From contig CM060108.1 in assembly GCA_030522415.1 (NCBI GenBank), positions 38,152,256-38,216,255 on the forward strand: 64,000 nucleotides of DNA, read 5' to 3'. Origin of the DNA: Channallabes apus. Lineage: Eukaryota > Chordata > Actinopteri > Siluriformes > Clariidae. Made by a program: the position numbers and the translations under genes. Positions 39,341 through 50,221 of this stretch are shown here, in pieces; position 1 is the stretch's first letter; each line of letters opens with the position of its first letter. The notes under the pieces were generated by a model. It did not search any database, was not told where the DNA came from, and was given only the letters and a program-made list of their open reading frames with translations.

Positions 39341-40350
39341 GAGAGAGAGAGAGGCAGGCAGAGAGACTCTATTTTATTGTGTAATGCCTTTTCTCTGCAG
39401 GGCAGATTTGTACAAGCATATCGTGCTGTCTGGAGGGACTACCATGTATCCTGGACTGCCCTCCCGTCTGGAAAGAGAGATTAAGCAGCTGTACCTAGAA
39501 AGAGTGCTTAAAGGAGATGCAGAAAAGCTCTCAGTATGCTAACACAGTTCTTTAATTAAAGCTTCAAATCATACACTACTGCTAATCTTAAATTTACTAT
39601 ATGATTTTATAACTGATTTTCAGGGTTTAAAACTTTGAGTTTGGACTATGCCATGCTGAATCACCGTAGTCATACATGTACAATAATCAACAAAAGGTTT
39701 AACGTACACTGTTATACAGGGTGACAGAGAATAACGGGAACCTTTGAATTTATTCGTGCAGGAGGACGCCATCTAAAGGACATAATAAAAAAAAAAAAAG
39801 ATAAATTCCATCAATGTTTCCTAAATGGCAAGTTTTAGGTTTCAATTACTATGAAGAAAATTTATTTCTTTTATCACTTCTAGTTTTATTGGATTGTAGA
39901 AAAGTTCCCGTTTTTTTTGTGTCACCCTGTATAAGCCGTAATCATTGACAGATCACATCTACTGTGTATATGTGGCTATGAAGGATTCCCAACATAACAA
40001 CTACTGTAACACAGTTCAGAAGTACATGGCAAATACTAGGAAGCTATTTAAAGTGCACATCGTTATTAAAGCAAAAAAAAGTTGCTTACGCAAGAATATT
40101 CCACCCACATTCAGGCTACATAATCAAACCCCACAACACTTTTACTCACTCGTTGCTTTCTCTTCTTCTCTTCCTGCAGAAATTCAAGATCCGCATCGAG
40201 GACCCTCCTCGCCGTAAGCACATGGTGTTCATGGGTGGAGCCGTGCTGGCCAACATCATGAAAGACAAAGAGTCGTTCTGGTTGTCGAGAGCTGAATATG
40301 AGGAAAAAGGCCTGAAAGTGCTCGACAAGCTTGGCGGAGGAACAAAATGA
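30482..40350 (+). CDS. actr2: Actin-related protein 2 (Arp2) paralogue
   Basis: Eight exons: 30482-30529, 32712-32822, 37759-38047, 38225-38361, 38561-38710, 38842-38987, 39401-39533 and 40180-40350 (TGA). They total 1185 nt, 394 residues, exactly the length of human Arp2. Arp2 is the actin-like ATPase subunit of the seven-protein Arp2/3 complex that nucleates branched actin at the cell cortex. Visible: phosphate loop 1 CDNGTG (exon 1), [15 protein letters not shown] (exon 2), DLMVGDEAS (exon 3), phosphate loop 2 [10 protein letters not shown] (exon 4), VGGERF (exon 6), [18 protein letters not shown] (exon 7), [13 protein letters not shown] (exon 8). Phases agree at every junction and all introns are GT-AG (intron 4 donor GTGTGG is weak). 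Many positions differ from the usually near-invariant vertebrate Arp2, so this is probably one of two teleost copies. Introns 1-2 carry six transposon insertions. Polyadenylation signal aataaa at 41594. Confidence 0.95.
31833..32660 (-). mobile_element. Tc1-like transposon, truncated transposase
   Basis: Inverted ends actcagcaaaaaaagaaa (left) and its complement tttctttttttgctgagt (right), TA at the edges. On the minus strand 32401-31991 encodes the N-terminal DNA-binding part of a transposase ([16 protein letters not shown]..., [15 protein letters not shown]) and then runs out: the catalytic DDE region is deleted. It ends about 50 bp before actr2 exon 2. Confidence 0.88.
32880..33135 (-). 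mobile_element. tRNA-derived SINE (second family)
   Basis: The minus strand from about 33134 starts with a tRNA-like head: A box tggcgcaatgg, then B box ggttcgattcc, 67 nt in all. The acceptor ends do not pair and a non-tRNA body (gattgaccgagcactctcag) follows, so it is a SINE and not a tRNA. The left limit is uncertain; no clear TSD. In actr2 intron 2. Confidence 0.7.
33615..35035 (-). mobile_element. PIF/Harbinger transposon with HARBI1-like remnant
   Basis: Inverted ends ggccctgtttcag (33615) and ctgaaacaggccc (35035), flanked by CAG (33612-33614 and 35036-35038), a likely 3-bp duplication. On the minus strand 34582-34307 encodes an N-terminal piece of a HARBI1-type nuclease ([49 protein letters not shown]). 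The catalytic part is missing, so the copy is not autonomous. A SINE is nested at 33991-34230. Confidence 0.82.
33991..34230 (+). mobile_element. 5'-truncated DANA-like SINE nested in Harbinger
   Basis: Lacks the tRNA head; begins at tactccggtttcctcccaca and runs through agtccaaagacatgcagg and ggataggctccaggccccc to a (GAAT)n tail. A direct repeat aatatttcag (33981-33990 and about 34230-34239) marks the insertion, showing the Harbinger was already there. Confidence 0.85.
35102..36359 (-). mobile_element. Tc1-like transposon A, full length but broken
   Basis: Ends tataggggttggacaat and attgtccaatccctgta. Minus strand carries a nearly full transposase in pieces: helix-turn-helix start ([22 protein letters not shown]) near 36175, [14 protein letters not shown] near 35945, first catalytic region [18 protein letters not shown] near 35720, [10 protein letters not shown] near 35640, and SPDLN near 35350. 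Several frameshifts and a displaced section make it inactive. Its right TA is shared with the next Tc1. Confidence 0.85.
36360..37642 (+). mobile_element. Tc1-like transposon B, broken, carrying a hAT MITE
   Basis: Ends tacagtggtgtgaaaaacta and its complement (to 37642). The plus strand retains the C-terminal half of a transposase: [17 protein letters not shown] (about 36970), a stop within [13 protein letters not shown], the second Asp in [14 protein letters not shown] (37130), [19 protein letters not shown] (37230), stop at 37432. The N-terminal half is lost; a hAT MITE fills part of the left arm. Confidence 0.88.
36431..36784. mobile_element. hAT-type MITE nested in Tc1 B, 8-bp duplication
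   Basis: Ends cagaggtgtcaag (36431) and ttttgacaccactg (36784). Flanked by cttaaatg on both sides (36423-36430, 36785-36792), splitting the Tc1 inverted repeat. Inside are tacttcgtta-type repeats and a long C run (about 36670-36683). No coding sequence. Confidence 0.88.
39284..39352. repeat. (TG)n(GA)n microsatellite
   Basis: About 22 bp of TG followed by 47 bp of GA with a few interruptions, in actr2 intron 6, about 50 bp before exon 7. Confidence 0.95.
39715..39932. mobile_element. Mariner-type MITE (218 bp)
   Basis: Ends tacagggtgacagagaataa and the approximate complement ttgtgtcaccctgta, with TA duplicated outside (39713-39714, 39933-39934). No coding sequence. In actr2 intron 7. Confidence 0.78.
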
Positions 40351-43066
40351 ATCAGTGCTTACATGAAAAGAAACACATTTCTGCATAAGCACTATACTGT
40401 CATAGAAATACTGTACATCAGTTCAGTCATACAGATAATAGAATGCTGAGGAAATTTGAATAAGGAGAAACATATCATTTTATTGATTATGGAATGGTCC
40501 CCAATGACCTGAACTTTCCATACTTCCACGGCTCACTATAATTGTACAATTGTATGTAATATTAGCCTAATCATACTGCATTGGAACATAAGTTGTTAAA
40601 AGTTTCTATTTGTAATTAAGAAGAGAAAAAAATGGCTCCAACAGAAATATCTTCAAACTGATAACTGACTTATATAGTTTTACGACTCCTGTAATAATTG
40701 TCTCTTGTTCACTTACGTACTCAGTGCTGAATGTTTTAAAGTTAGAATCTTATCAATATTCAAGTTTATAGTTTCAAATATATACTTTCCATGCCAGAAA
40801 TCAGCTCTTGCATTCAGTCTGAGCAGAGACTGTCAGTTCCAAATACCTTAAAAGGCATTTTCAACGGAAAGGGTGGGGTTTGTTAGGGAGATAGGAAAGA
40901 CTTTTCAGCAGAAAGCTTTAAAAATTACAAGCAGTGCCTTTATGATGCAACCCTCTTAGGTGTTTCTGAAAATGTTGCAGCACTAGAACCTGTCTTCATT
41001 CCAAAGCCATTGATTTGCTGACATCAAGTCTGTCCCCACCCCAATGTTTCTTTACTGTAACTTTCAGGATTTTTCCATATGCCACACCAAACTGTACTGG
41101 GTGGCTTTTGGCATTGCTATTTCCCCTATTTGAAAACATCGGCTAGACAAACACTTCAAGACATAAGCACACATCCTTGTCATTACTAATGATGCAGATC
41201 CATCAGAGCCACCAATGAAGTGGTCTGAGGTGCTGCAGTTCCAGTTTCAGAACTAAAGTTAGTACTAATGTTGCTTTAGCTAATATCTATATCTACATCA
41301 TATTCTGCATATAGGCTGTATCATCACTCACAAACGAGAACCCTGCTCTAGAGACATGATTAAAGCCACAGATCTCAAGCCAAGTTTGCTTGGCCTCATA
41401 ACATTCAGCTCAATAATGCCCAGTTACTCACTTGGGTGGCTGCACTATAACAGGTATTACATACTTGCTTATCTGTGTCAAGCTTTCAGTTTTTCCAAGG
41501 CAATATTATCACCAAGTTGTAGTGTGTTAAGTGCAGCTGCTGTTCTGTGCTTCTGCATTACTCTCCAGCAGGCTACCATCATTCTCCACTAAGAATAAAG
41601 AATGATACACAGTTAATGAAAGTACATTAAGGCCTGTCTATATACTGCATGCAATACAGCTGCACTAAATCTCCACAAACTGCCCAGAAAATAGCCACGA
41701 GGAAAGAAAGGAACAGTTTTGAACACTTATTACCCACAAAGATTTAATATCATTTGTTACTGAAGAAAAATACAGCACATTCATACCAGTGCAATGAGGA
41801 GAAAAAAAGCGAAGATTTGCACTTTAGCAATTCAAACATGCGCATATAACATTGGTGGCACCTCATTATAATTGCCTGCATGCAGAAATCACAAAATTTA
41901 AACACATCATTCCAAACATAAAGTTCATTTGCACTTATTGTTAATATTTTTCTTGCTGAAATTAAATAAACACTTAAATAGAATAAGTTCATACAATACA
42001 TCATGGCAATAAAGTTACAAACTCATTAGCATCTGCACAAGATCCAGTAAAACAGGATAAGGTGGTCAGTTCACACAGCGAGAACCAGTCAATCCATTTA
42101 GCATGTTTATGTCATCACTTAAAGCACCATGGGGTGTTACCATTAAAGCACATTCAGCGAATGCAACACAGTACAGCTGCACAGTCCAGCCACATCTTTG
42201 ACTAGAAAATTCACTATGACAAAAAAATTCAGCAGTATCATCTTAGAGACTATTTACATCATTCATATACAATCACTAAGTCAATGCAAATTACCAAATT
42301 TACCCAAATTTGTAGGGTTGACATTATTTCATTCGGGCAGCATTGAGCAAAACATTAGAGCTCAAAATAATTACTATTACGATTTTCCAGGTCACTGTTT
42401 AAAAAGATACCAAAAGACAACCTCAAAACACTGGAACATAATATCTATTTACAAGAATGAAAATGCTTTTATTTTTCATTTCAAAATTGCTTTTTTTTTA
42501 TTTTAAATAAGATCCTCAATATATATGTATAGATCAAAGCACTACAATACAGCTGAAAGAGCCTAATTTGTTTTACTGACTCTATGGAATACAGACATTT
42601 AAGGCATCTCAGATGCATACATGTAAATGTACATAATATACATATATATACTTATTTACTCATCCAATGGTTAAAAAAGATGCTGTATAAAGAAACCATG
42701 TTCAACACTTTGGTATTGAAATTCAGCAGAGAATCTTGGCAAACACCCTAAAGACAACTAGAACTACAAATACAGTATTTATATTCTGTGTAGCAGGTAA
42801 TTTAAAAGTAGGCTATAGGCTCGTTCCTGAACCCTTTACTGGCAACTATTGCTTTAAGCATTATTACCGAGTATCACTCCTCATTAACCTTCATAAACTT
42901 CATGTTTCTGTCATGAACTTCCTTTTTCTTCAGTGGTTGTGCAACCTACCCTGATCATCAGTTTTTGTAAACAGTAACACAAACATACATTCACACACTT
43001 TCTTTGCAGTCACTTGAATCAAATCACTGTGTGGAAAACAGGCCCAGCAAAAGACCAGTCAAGTCC
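40351..43066. other. Convergent 3' flanks of actr2 and rin1
   Basis: No gene. actr2 3' UTR probably reaches the aataaa at 41594-41599. On the minus strand, rin1 polyadenylation signals (tttatt on the plus strand) occur at about 42474 and 42503. No transposon recognised, unlike the flanking introns. Confidence 0.45.
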
Positions 43067-43381
43067 TTACTCTTCACATGCAGACTCCTCGAGATCCACA
43101 GCGCCGCCTCTGGTCAGCCTGCGCATCTTGCTGAAGTCGTGATCTTTACGGAGGTAGGATAGGGTAGGGGCAGCCAGCTCATGAGGCTGTGTGTGTAGAG
43201 GAACAGGATGCATCTCCCCTCCATTCCTCCAGAACAGACAATAATGCTGTGGCTCGTTTATAGCAAACACCTCTGCGCAGGTTCGGGTTAACACTTCCAC
43301 ACTCTCGTCTGCTTTCCAGTGGAGAGTACGGGTCGCACAACACTCAGTATTCTGGAAAAGAATACGAACAAACCTCTGTAG

Positions 43382-43413
<32 letters not shown>

Positions 43414-46400
43414 TATGGTTACTAAGGATAAAGGATATGGTTACAGTGTAAAGAAGCTTTTTTTTTTTTGCACAACAAAGCATGGCTTGAAAACTGTAAG
43501 TATACCATGGTGACCATAATCCATCTCTCAATAATTTATTATCACTTATATTATGTAAGGTTTGGCACATGATTTGGCAAAATGTCTTTCTTCTGTTTTT
43601 AATGCACCCGGAGTGAATGGATGCAGTTGCCATTTGACATTGATTAGGTGTGCTGCTACACCAAGGAAGTTATGGTTACTTTCTAATGTCCAGTAGTCTC
43701 CAGTAAGTGCCAATAATGTGCAAGTGCTGTTTGTGTGTACAGTGATTGTGTGTAAAGTTCACACACAAATGTGTCTCTACTCGCTGTTCACAAGAATGAC
43801 TGCGGTAGGCTCCAAGCCACCTCATTCAGGATCATCATTCACAGACGTACATCTTTCTTTAAAACATTTGCATCATTTAAATGTTTTACTGCAACTAAGG
43901 GTCTCATCACCATACTGTGTTTGAAATCTGCTGTAAATGTCAATCACTTTTACCCAAGAAGAGAAGATTCATTACGTCCTGGTTTGACTTGCACATCCTT
44001 TTTATTAGCATCTGAGTAACATTGCTCAGTAAATGTTTCCTTTTTCTTTTTTTTTTTTGGTTATGAAACCCCCTGCAGATTATATCATCAGGAGATCATG
44101 AATTTGTATCCCAAAGATGCCATGGCCATCTGTAGCTGGGAGTCATGGGAACAAATCTGATGTCTCTCTTCAGGGAGATCAATCGTGGACATTTGTGAGA
44201 TCATGAATGCTAAAGAGTGCAGGATGCATTTTACTTTAATTCTCATAATGCTCTGGCATACAGCATGTGCAGGAATTCAAAAAGACTCATTTGTGTGGTT
44301 TCATTCTTGAAGAATGAAGAACGGATTTAGGTGTAGGCATAGCATTAATTAACTGATTGTCATAACGATACTGTACGTACATGTGTTTTTTTTTTATTAT
44401 GTTTACTCCTGAGCATCTTACAGTATGTTATTTACTGCAGTGTTGTTATGTTTCACCTCCTGCAGATTTTTCATAGTTAATGATAATTCATGCTGGTGTG
44501 GACTGTTTGGGTTACTGTCAGGAAGTGGGTTCAGTGTGTGTGCTGCTGAAAGGAGCAGGGATGCGGGGGTGGTATGAGATGAGGGATGGAGAAGCACAGC
44601 AGTAACTAAAAGTATGAAAAGCACAGAAATGGGGATAGAAACAAATATCCAGCTGAATGAAAACACAAAGTGCTCAGGGTTAATCTGGCTGTGATGATGT
44701 ACAGAGCAGACTGACAGCTCCTGGAAGAACGCAGTGAATTGAAATGATGCTGTGAATAAAAGCAATGCTGTGAATAAGAGTGATGCTTTAAATAGGAATG
44801 ATGTAAGTTGCGTGTCGTACGCGAGGCATGGATGGACCTGCAGTAAGAGCTCAGGGATCAATTAAAAATGAATATAATTAATATTTGCTTGAACCTGCAT
44901 CACAAAACCATTGAATATGCGTATGTGTATTTTTAAACCTGATTCTGCTGGCTCTCTTTATGTAGTTTGGCCTCCTGGGAACGTCTCTTGCTCCATTCTC
45001 TCAGTTTCTCCTGGGCCTCATTGGTTAAACCACCAGGACATGGAGTACCAGGCTGGCTCTGGATTAGGCACAGGCTGGCATAGATGCTTGTCAGGTAATA
45101 CCCTCCTAAAGCAGAAAATTCATATGATTTTACACAGGAGCTCTGCTGAAAAAACGGTACATTTTGGATGGCAGGCGTGTATTCCTTTCTTAAATCGGAC
45201 ATCTCAGTAGTAGATCTTTATCACACTTCAAAACCAATTTATATTCTAGCTGAACTTAATCATTGACGGTTCCAAGTCATCTTGAATACATTAACAACCC
45301 ATTTTTCTGCCCATGATTAATGGCACCTCTAGGAAAAAGGGTTAGGAAAAATCAATCATTGGCTGAATTATCTTCATGTCACACTGAAAAAAATGCAACC
45401 GAACCATGTTTCCCATGGGTTGTTTGGAGTGTGATACGTTTAAGCTTTTATTATTCAGAACTATACAAATATTTTGTCACTGAGGCCAAATTTTCTTAGT
45501 CACCCATCAAAATGAGAAGGAAATAGGAAAACTAGCTACTCACTTGAAAATGATAATTCTACTGTTAGAACAACAATTATATAAGTGGAAATGGAAACTG
45601 GAACTGTTACAAACTTGCCTAAAACAGTTTCTTTTTTGCCTCAATGCACAGTGAGGGGGACGGGAAAGTGGCAACAAAAAAAATCACTGTTGATGAATTA
45701 CAAGAACAAGTAAAATCTTGGGGTTATCACATCTTCAAAACCACCATCAGATGCTACCTCAATGCAAGTCTACCTAAACGACAAAATAAAATAGTGGTTG
45801 TAATGGAGGCATAGTGAAGCACTGCTCTGTAAAAGAAGTGAGGGTCAGATGGAAAAAAAGTTGTGCATGAGATCACACACCTGATGAGAATGTGTCCAAT
45901 TTTTGTTTGTCTAAAGCAGGGGTGTCAAACATACGGCCCGCGGGCCGAATACGGCCCACTAAGGTGTCCAGTACGGCCCGCGGGATGATCTGAACAATAA
46001 TATTAAATATCAATTTTTTTTTATTATCATTATAAGTAGTAGTAGTAGTATGGTATTCGCTGCAATATTGTGTTTGGTTTTATTCATTTTTTTATTTTAT
46101 CATTGATCATTTAACTGCTCTTCTCTTGCGCTTCTGCCGAAACCTCTAACACGCATGCGCATTCTAAATTGGCGCCTAAATCTAATTTCTTCGGCTATTT
46201 GAAGATGTGTGGCAAGCACTCGCGATTTTAAAAAAATGTCCAAAAAAAGAAAAATTGATCTGGAAGGGCGGATGTTTCAGGAGAAATGGAAAGAGAAGTA
46301 TTTCTTCTGTGAGGTCAACGGCAAGCCGGTAAGTTTAATCCGCTCACAAGCCGTGGCTGTGCAAAAAGAATACAACATTAAACGGCACTATGACATACAC

Positions 46401-49400
46401 GCAGAGAAATATGATAAATACACTGGACAGCTCCAAATGGAAAAAGTTAATGCTTTAATCCGCTTTAAAAAAAAAATTTTATTTGTTAAAGGAAAGTTCT
46501 CATTTGAAGTGTAGAGTTAATGTTCATATCCAAAGTGAATGATATATTTTTTTCATTTGCATTAACCATAAAGAATTTATTTTTGTATATGATTCTTTCT
46601 AAACTATTGAGTTGTTAAAGGCAGTTTTTTTAAATTGTGAAGTGTTTTTCTAGTTTGTAAATTATATTGTAGACTATAGCTTCATATTTAATGTAACTGT
46701 CTGTACACAGAGTCTGCAGCATTTTTTATTTCTTATCTGACAAGTAATATTCATGTTCAAAGGAAAGGATTTTGCTTGCCATTACTTGGCATTGTTTTTC
46801 CCCCAAAAAGGAATAAGAGTGTTAATGAACAGTTTCTGAGGACTTGTTACATGCAGTTTTACAGAATATAGTGTATTTGTTGTAATTTGATGGACTATGA
46901 TTAAAAAAACAAATTCGGCCCGCACATGGTCACATTTCTTCTCATCCGGCCCTCACCCTAAAATGAGTTTGACACCCCTGGTCTAAAGTGTTTATCTGTT
47001 TGCAGTGAGCTGGGGAACAATAAAGAGTGAGCGGGCAGTAAGAAGTTCATTCACAGCACCTTGTGAATTAATTTGTGTGCTGAACCCAGCTCTAAAGGAA
47101 AGTTAAAATTTGCAATAAATACAAAAAGACAAAACTGACTTGCATCTATTGGCTAAGTCCATCTATCTTCAAAAGAGTTATCCTATCACAATGGTCCAGA
47201 AGGAAAGAAATACGGTGTCATCAAGGAGGATCTCAAGGTGACTGGTACAGACTGGAGGTACTTCAACAAGAGTGTTACACCTTACATCACAAGCATGTCA
47301 CACCTCACTCTGATTTAGATGGGACTAAACAATGATCTGGAATCATTTGTTTACTGGATGCCTCTTAACACTCCCCACTGACGAGGCTCAGTTCGCAGCT
47401 CTACAGATGCTGACGTATCTGAAGCTCAAAAAGTGATCCAGCAAGTAGACTGCATTGATCTGGTGGTGCTGAAGAAGTTCTTTGTGTGGCTGCCACTGGG
47501 AACAGCAGAGTGGTTCCAGTGCCATTGTCCATTGTTGCAGATGGAGGCAATGGAGTTGGTGAAGAACCAATGGGCAGTTTACTGGGAAGCAGACAGATCC
47601 CTGGTGTCGCTCATTCTTTATCTCTCTTTTCGCACTCACATCCTCCTTTCCTCTCTCTCTCTCTCTCTCTCTCTATGGTTCCTTCCCTGTCCATTCCCTC
47701 CAAAGCTAGTCCCCTGCACCCATGTTTGCCCTTTACTTCTGCTGTCACAGTTTTTATATCCTCTAACGTGCTCTGCATTGCCATAGACCTCATCAGCTCA
47801 TTAGGTTAGACTGCACATTATCACTTTGTGCTAGTGTTAGCTGATGATGTTCACAATACATTAAAGAAGTGCCTCTATGCAACATTTTTGCAACATTTTT
47901 GTCTTATGGAAGTCTTCTCCAGACTATCTCCAGAGTCAAAATCCCAAAAGAGATTCTGACTAATTAAGGCACTAAATTTATCTCACAAATACTTTATAAA
48001 CTTTAAAACCTGCTGGGGATTAAAACAATTCACGATGCTTGGAACTGAATAATGATGCTTGGAACTGAATAAATGGCTAGAACCCTTGTTATTCGCAGAA
48101 CAAGAGGACCCACAAGCCTCTATGTGGGTCATCTTTTTCTAGAAAAAGTGAACCCCAATACATTCTTGACCTGAGAGCAAAACTCCACATAGTGGGTCAA
48201 ATAACACAGGATAAGTTATTACAGGCACAAGAATGACAATCCTGGATAAATTACAAAAGTGTGCAGGGCACTTTAAGTTTACCTCTTCAATCTCGTAAAA
48301 CCATGTAGGGTGGATGGTGAGTGTACAGTATGTGGTGGTGGGTGTGTTCAAGCGCCACTCCATGAAGCAAGTGAGGGTCAGGTGAATGCAAACATTTGAG
48401 ATAGAGTTTCACTTGTCTGCCCTGAATCCAGCTGAAAAGCAATGTCTATTAGATTGCTTACTGACTTTAACTGTCATTTTTCTACATGAAACTAAAGCCT
48501 AATGATTTGTTTTCCTGTGTTGCTGTCAGATTTGCTGCATGCTCTTACCTTCTCCTGACAGCCAAGAGGACTCCAGTAGCTCCATCATGTATTCTGTCTC
48601 CAGCAGCAGTTGTGGGACATTACATTGAACCACTACATAGGACAGAGCAGGCAGGAAATCCTCTGAGCTGAATTCCTGTTCTACAAATCAGGAAATTAAA
48701 CAAAGGTTAGAATCAAAGACAAAGAGAAATAACCACCCAGTAAAAATTACACAACCCCTAAAGTGTTCCCTAAAAGGGCAAACATCTTGGATCTTGGCAA
48801 TCCATATAATTTGTTTATTTTTTCCTTTAATGGAATTCAGAATATGCAAATTATGGTCTCTTTACTAATAATTGCACACATTCTTTAAAATTGTTAGGTA
48901 AAGCCTTTAATAACAGTTGTGGGAATTATATCATGATTTTTAATCCACTTTAACAAAATCACTTACCAGCTTGTGCACCCATGGCCTTGTACACACTCTT
49001 GCACACCTGTAGCAGAAGCAGCACTTTGTCTATGGGTGAGTGGCTTTTTTGCATTAAATTGAGCTTTTTTTTTGCTCGTTCCACACCTTGAGCATCCAGG
49101 ACAGCCACACGTACACCAAGGCGCTGTACTGTTCCTTCCTGGCAGGCCTGCAGGCTGTTAGTGAATCTCTGGAGAGTGCCATCCTGTGTGTGAAGGGAGA
49201 CCAGCATCTGGCCTAGCTGAACTTTTAGTGGTTTCAATACACAAAGAAACAATGCCTTCTCCAAAGCCAGCTCTGCAAATGGGGAAGGAATTATAGGATG
49301 GGACAATAAAACAGAGGGTTGTTCATGTACTGCATACTGTATGTGGGGATTTGGTTTGAATTTAGGTTTAAAATCACAGGAAAATCAAAATGTACACATT

Positions 49401-50159
49401 ACCCAAATGAATAGCTCATGGCATCTGCTAAGGACAAAACACAAGCTGGATCTAAAATGGTTACTAATTTAACACAAGAACATTTGGCATAGATACTGTG
49501 TCACCATGGCCAATATTTTTTGCCAGAATGTACTATTCCATCATCAAAGCTATATAAATAACCATTGAAAGTGTTGAATCTCTATTCATCGTCGTAAAAA
49601 AACAACAACAAAAACACACTTATGAAAAGAAGCAGTTTTATTGACTTTAGTCTTGGGGGCTTGGCCAATTTAAATAATGATCTAACTGAGTACAAATACA
49701 GTGGAACCTCGGATTACTAGCATAATTCGTTCCGGAAGCGGGCTCGTATTCCAAAACACTCGTAAACAAAATTAAGTTTTCCCATATGAAATAATGGAAA
49801 CTCAAATTATTCGTTCTACAGCACCAAAAAATACATTAAAATAATTAATACAAAATATAAAGCAAAAATAAAACAAATTAACGTGAACTTTTATAATATT
49901 AAAATAATCCCGACATACAAGTGCTTCCTTTTGTACCTAATTTATTAAAAATCTTTGCTCGTCTTGCGGAACACTCGTAAACCACGTTACGTGTAATCCA
50001 AGGTTCCACTGTAATCACCAATGTGCCTTTCTGTATTAACAAATGTTTGTAGCATGTTATTTTGTCAGCAAACAGGCAGATATTAAAAAAAAAATATATT
50101 AATTTAAAAAAACCAAGACTGGGTTGTTTTTAACCCAGTGTTTTTTAGGGTGTAGTGTA

Positions 50160-50221
<62 letters not shown>

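Noticed and set aside
46209..46514. 101-codon frame resembling a zinc-finger/GTF2IRD2 N-terminus
   Set aside because: Lies wholly between hAT ends with 8-bp duplication; a transposase remnant, not a host gene.
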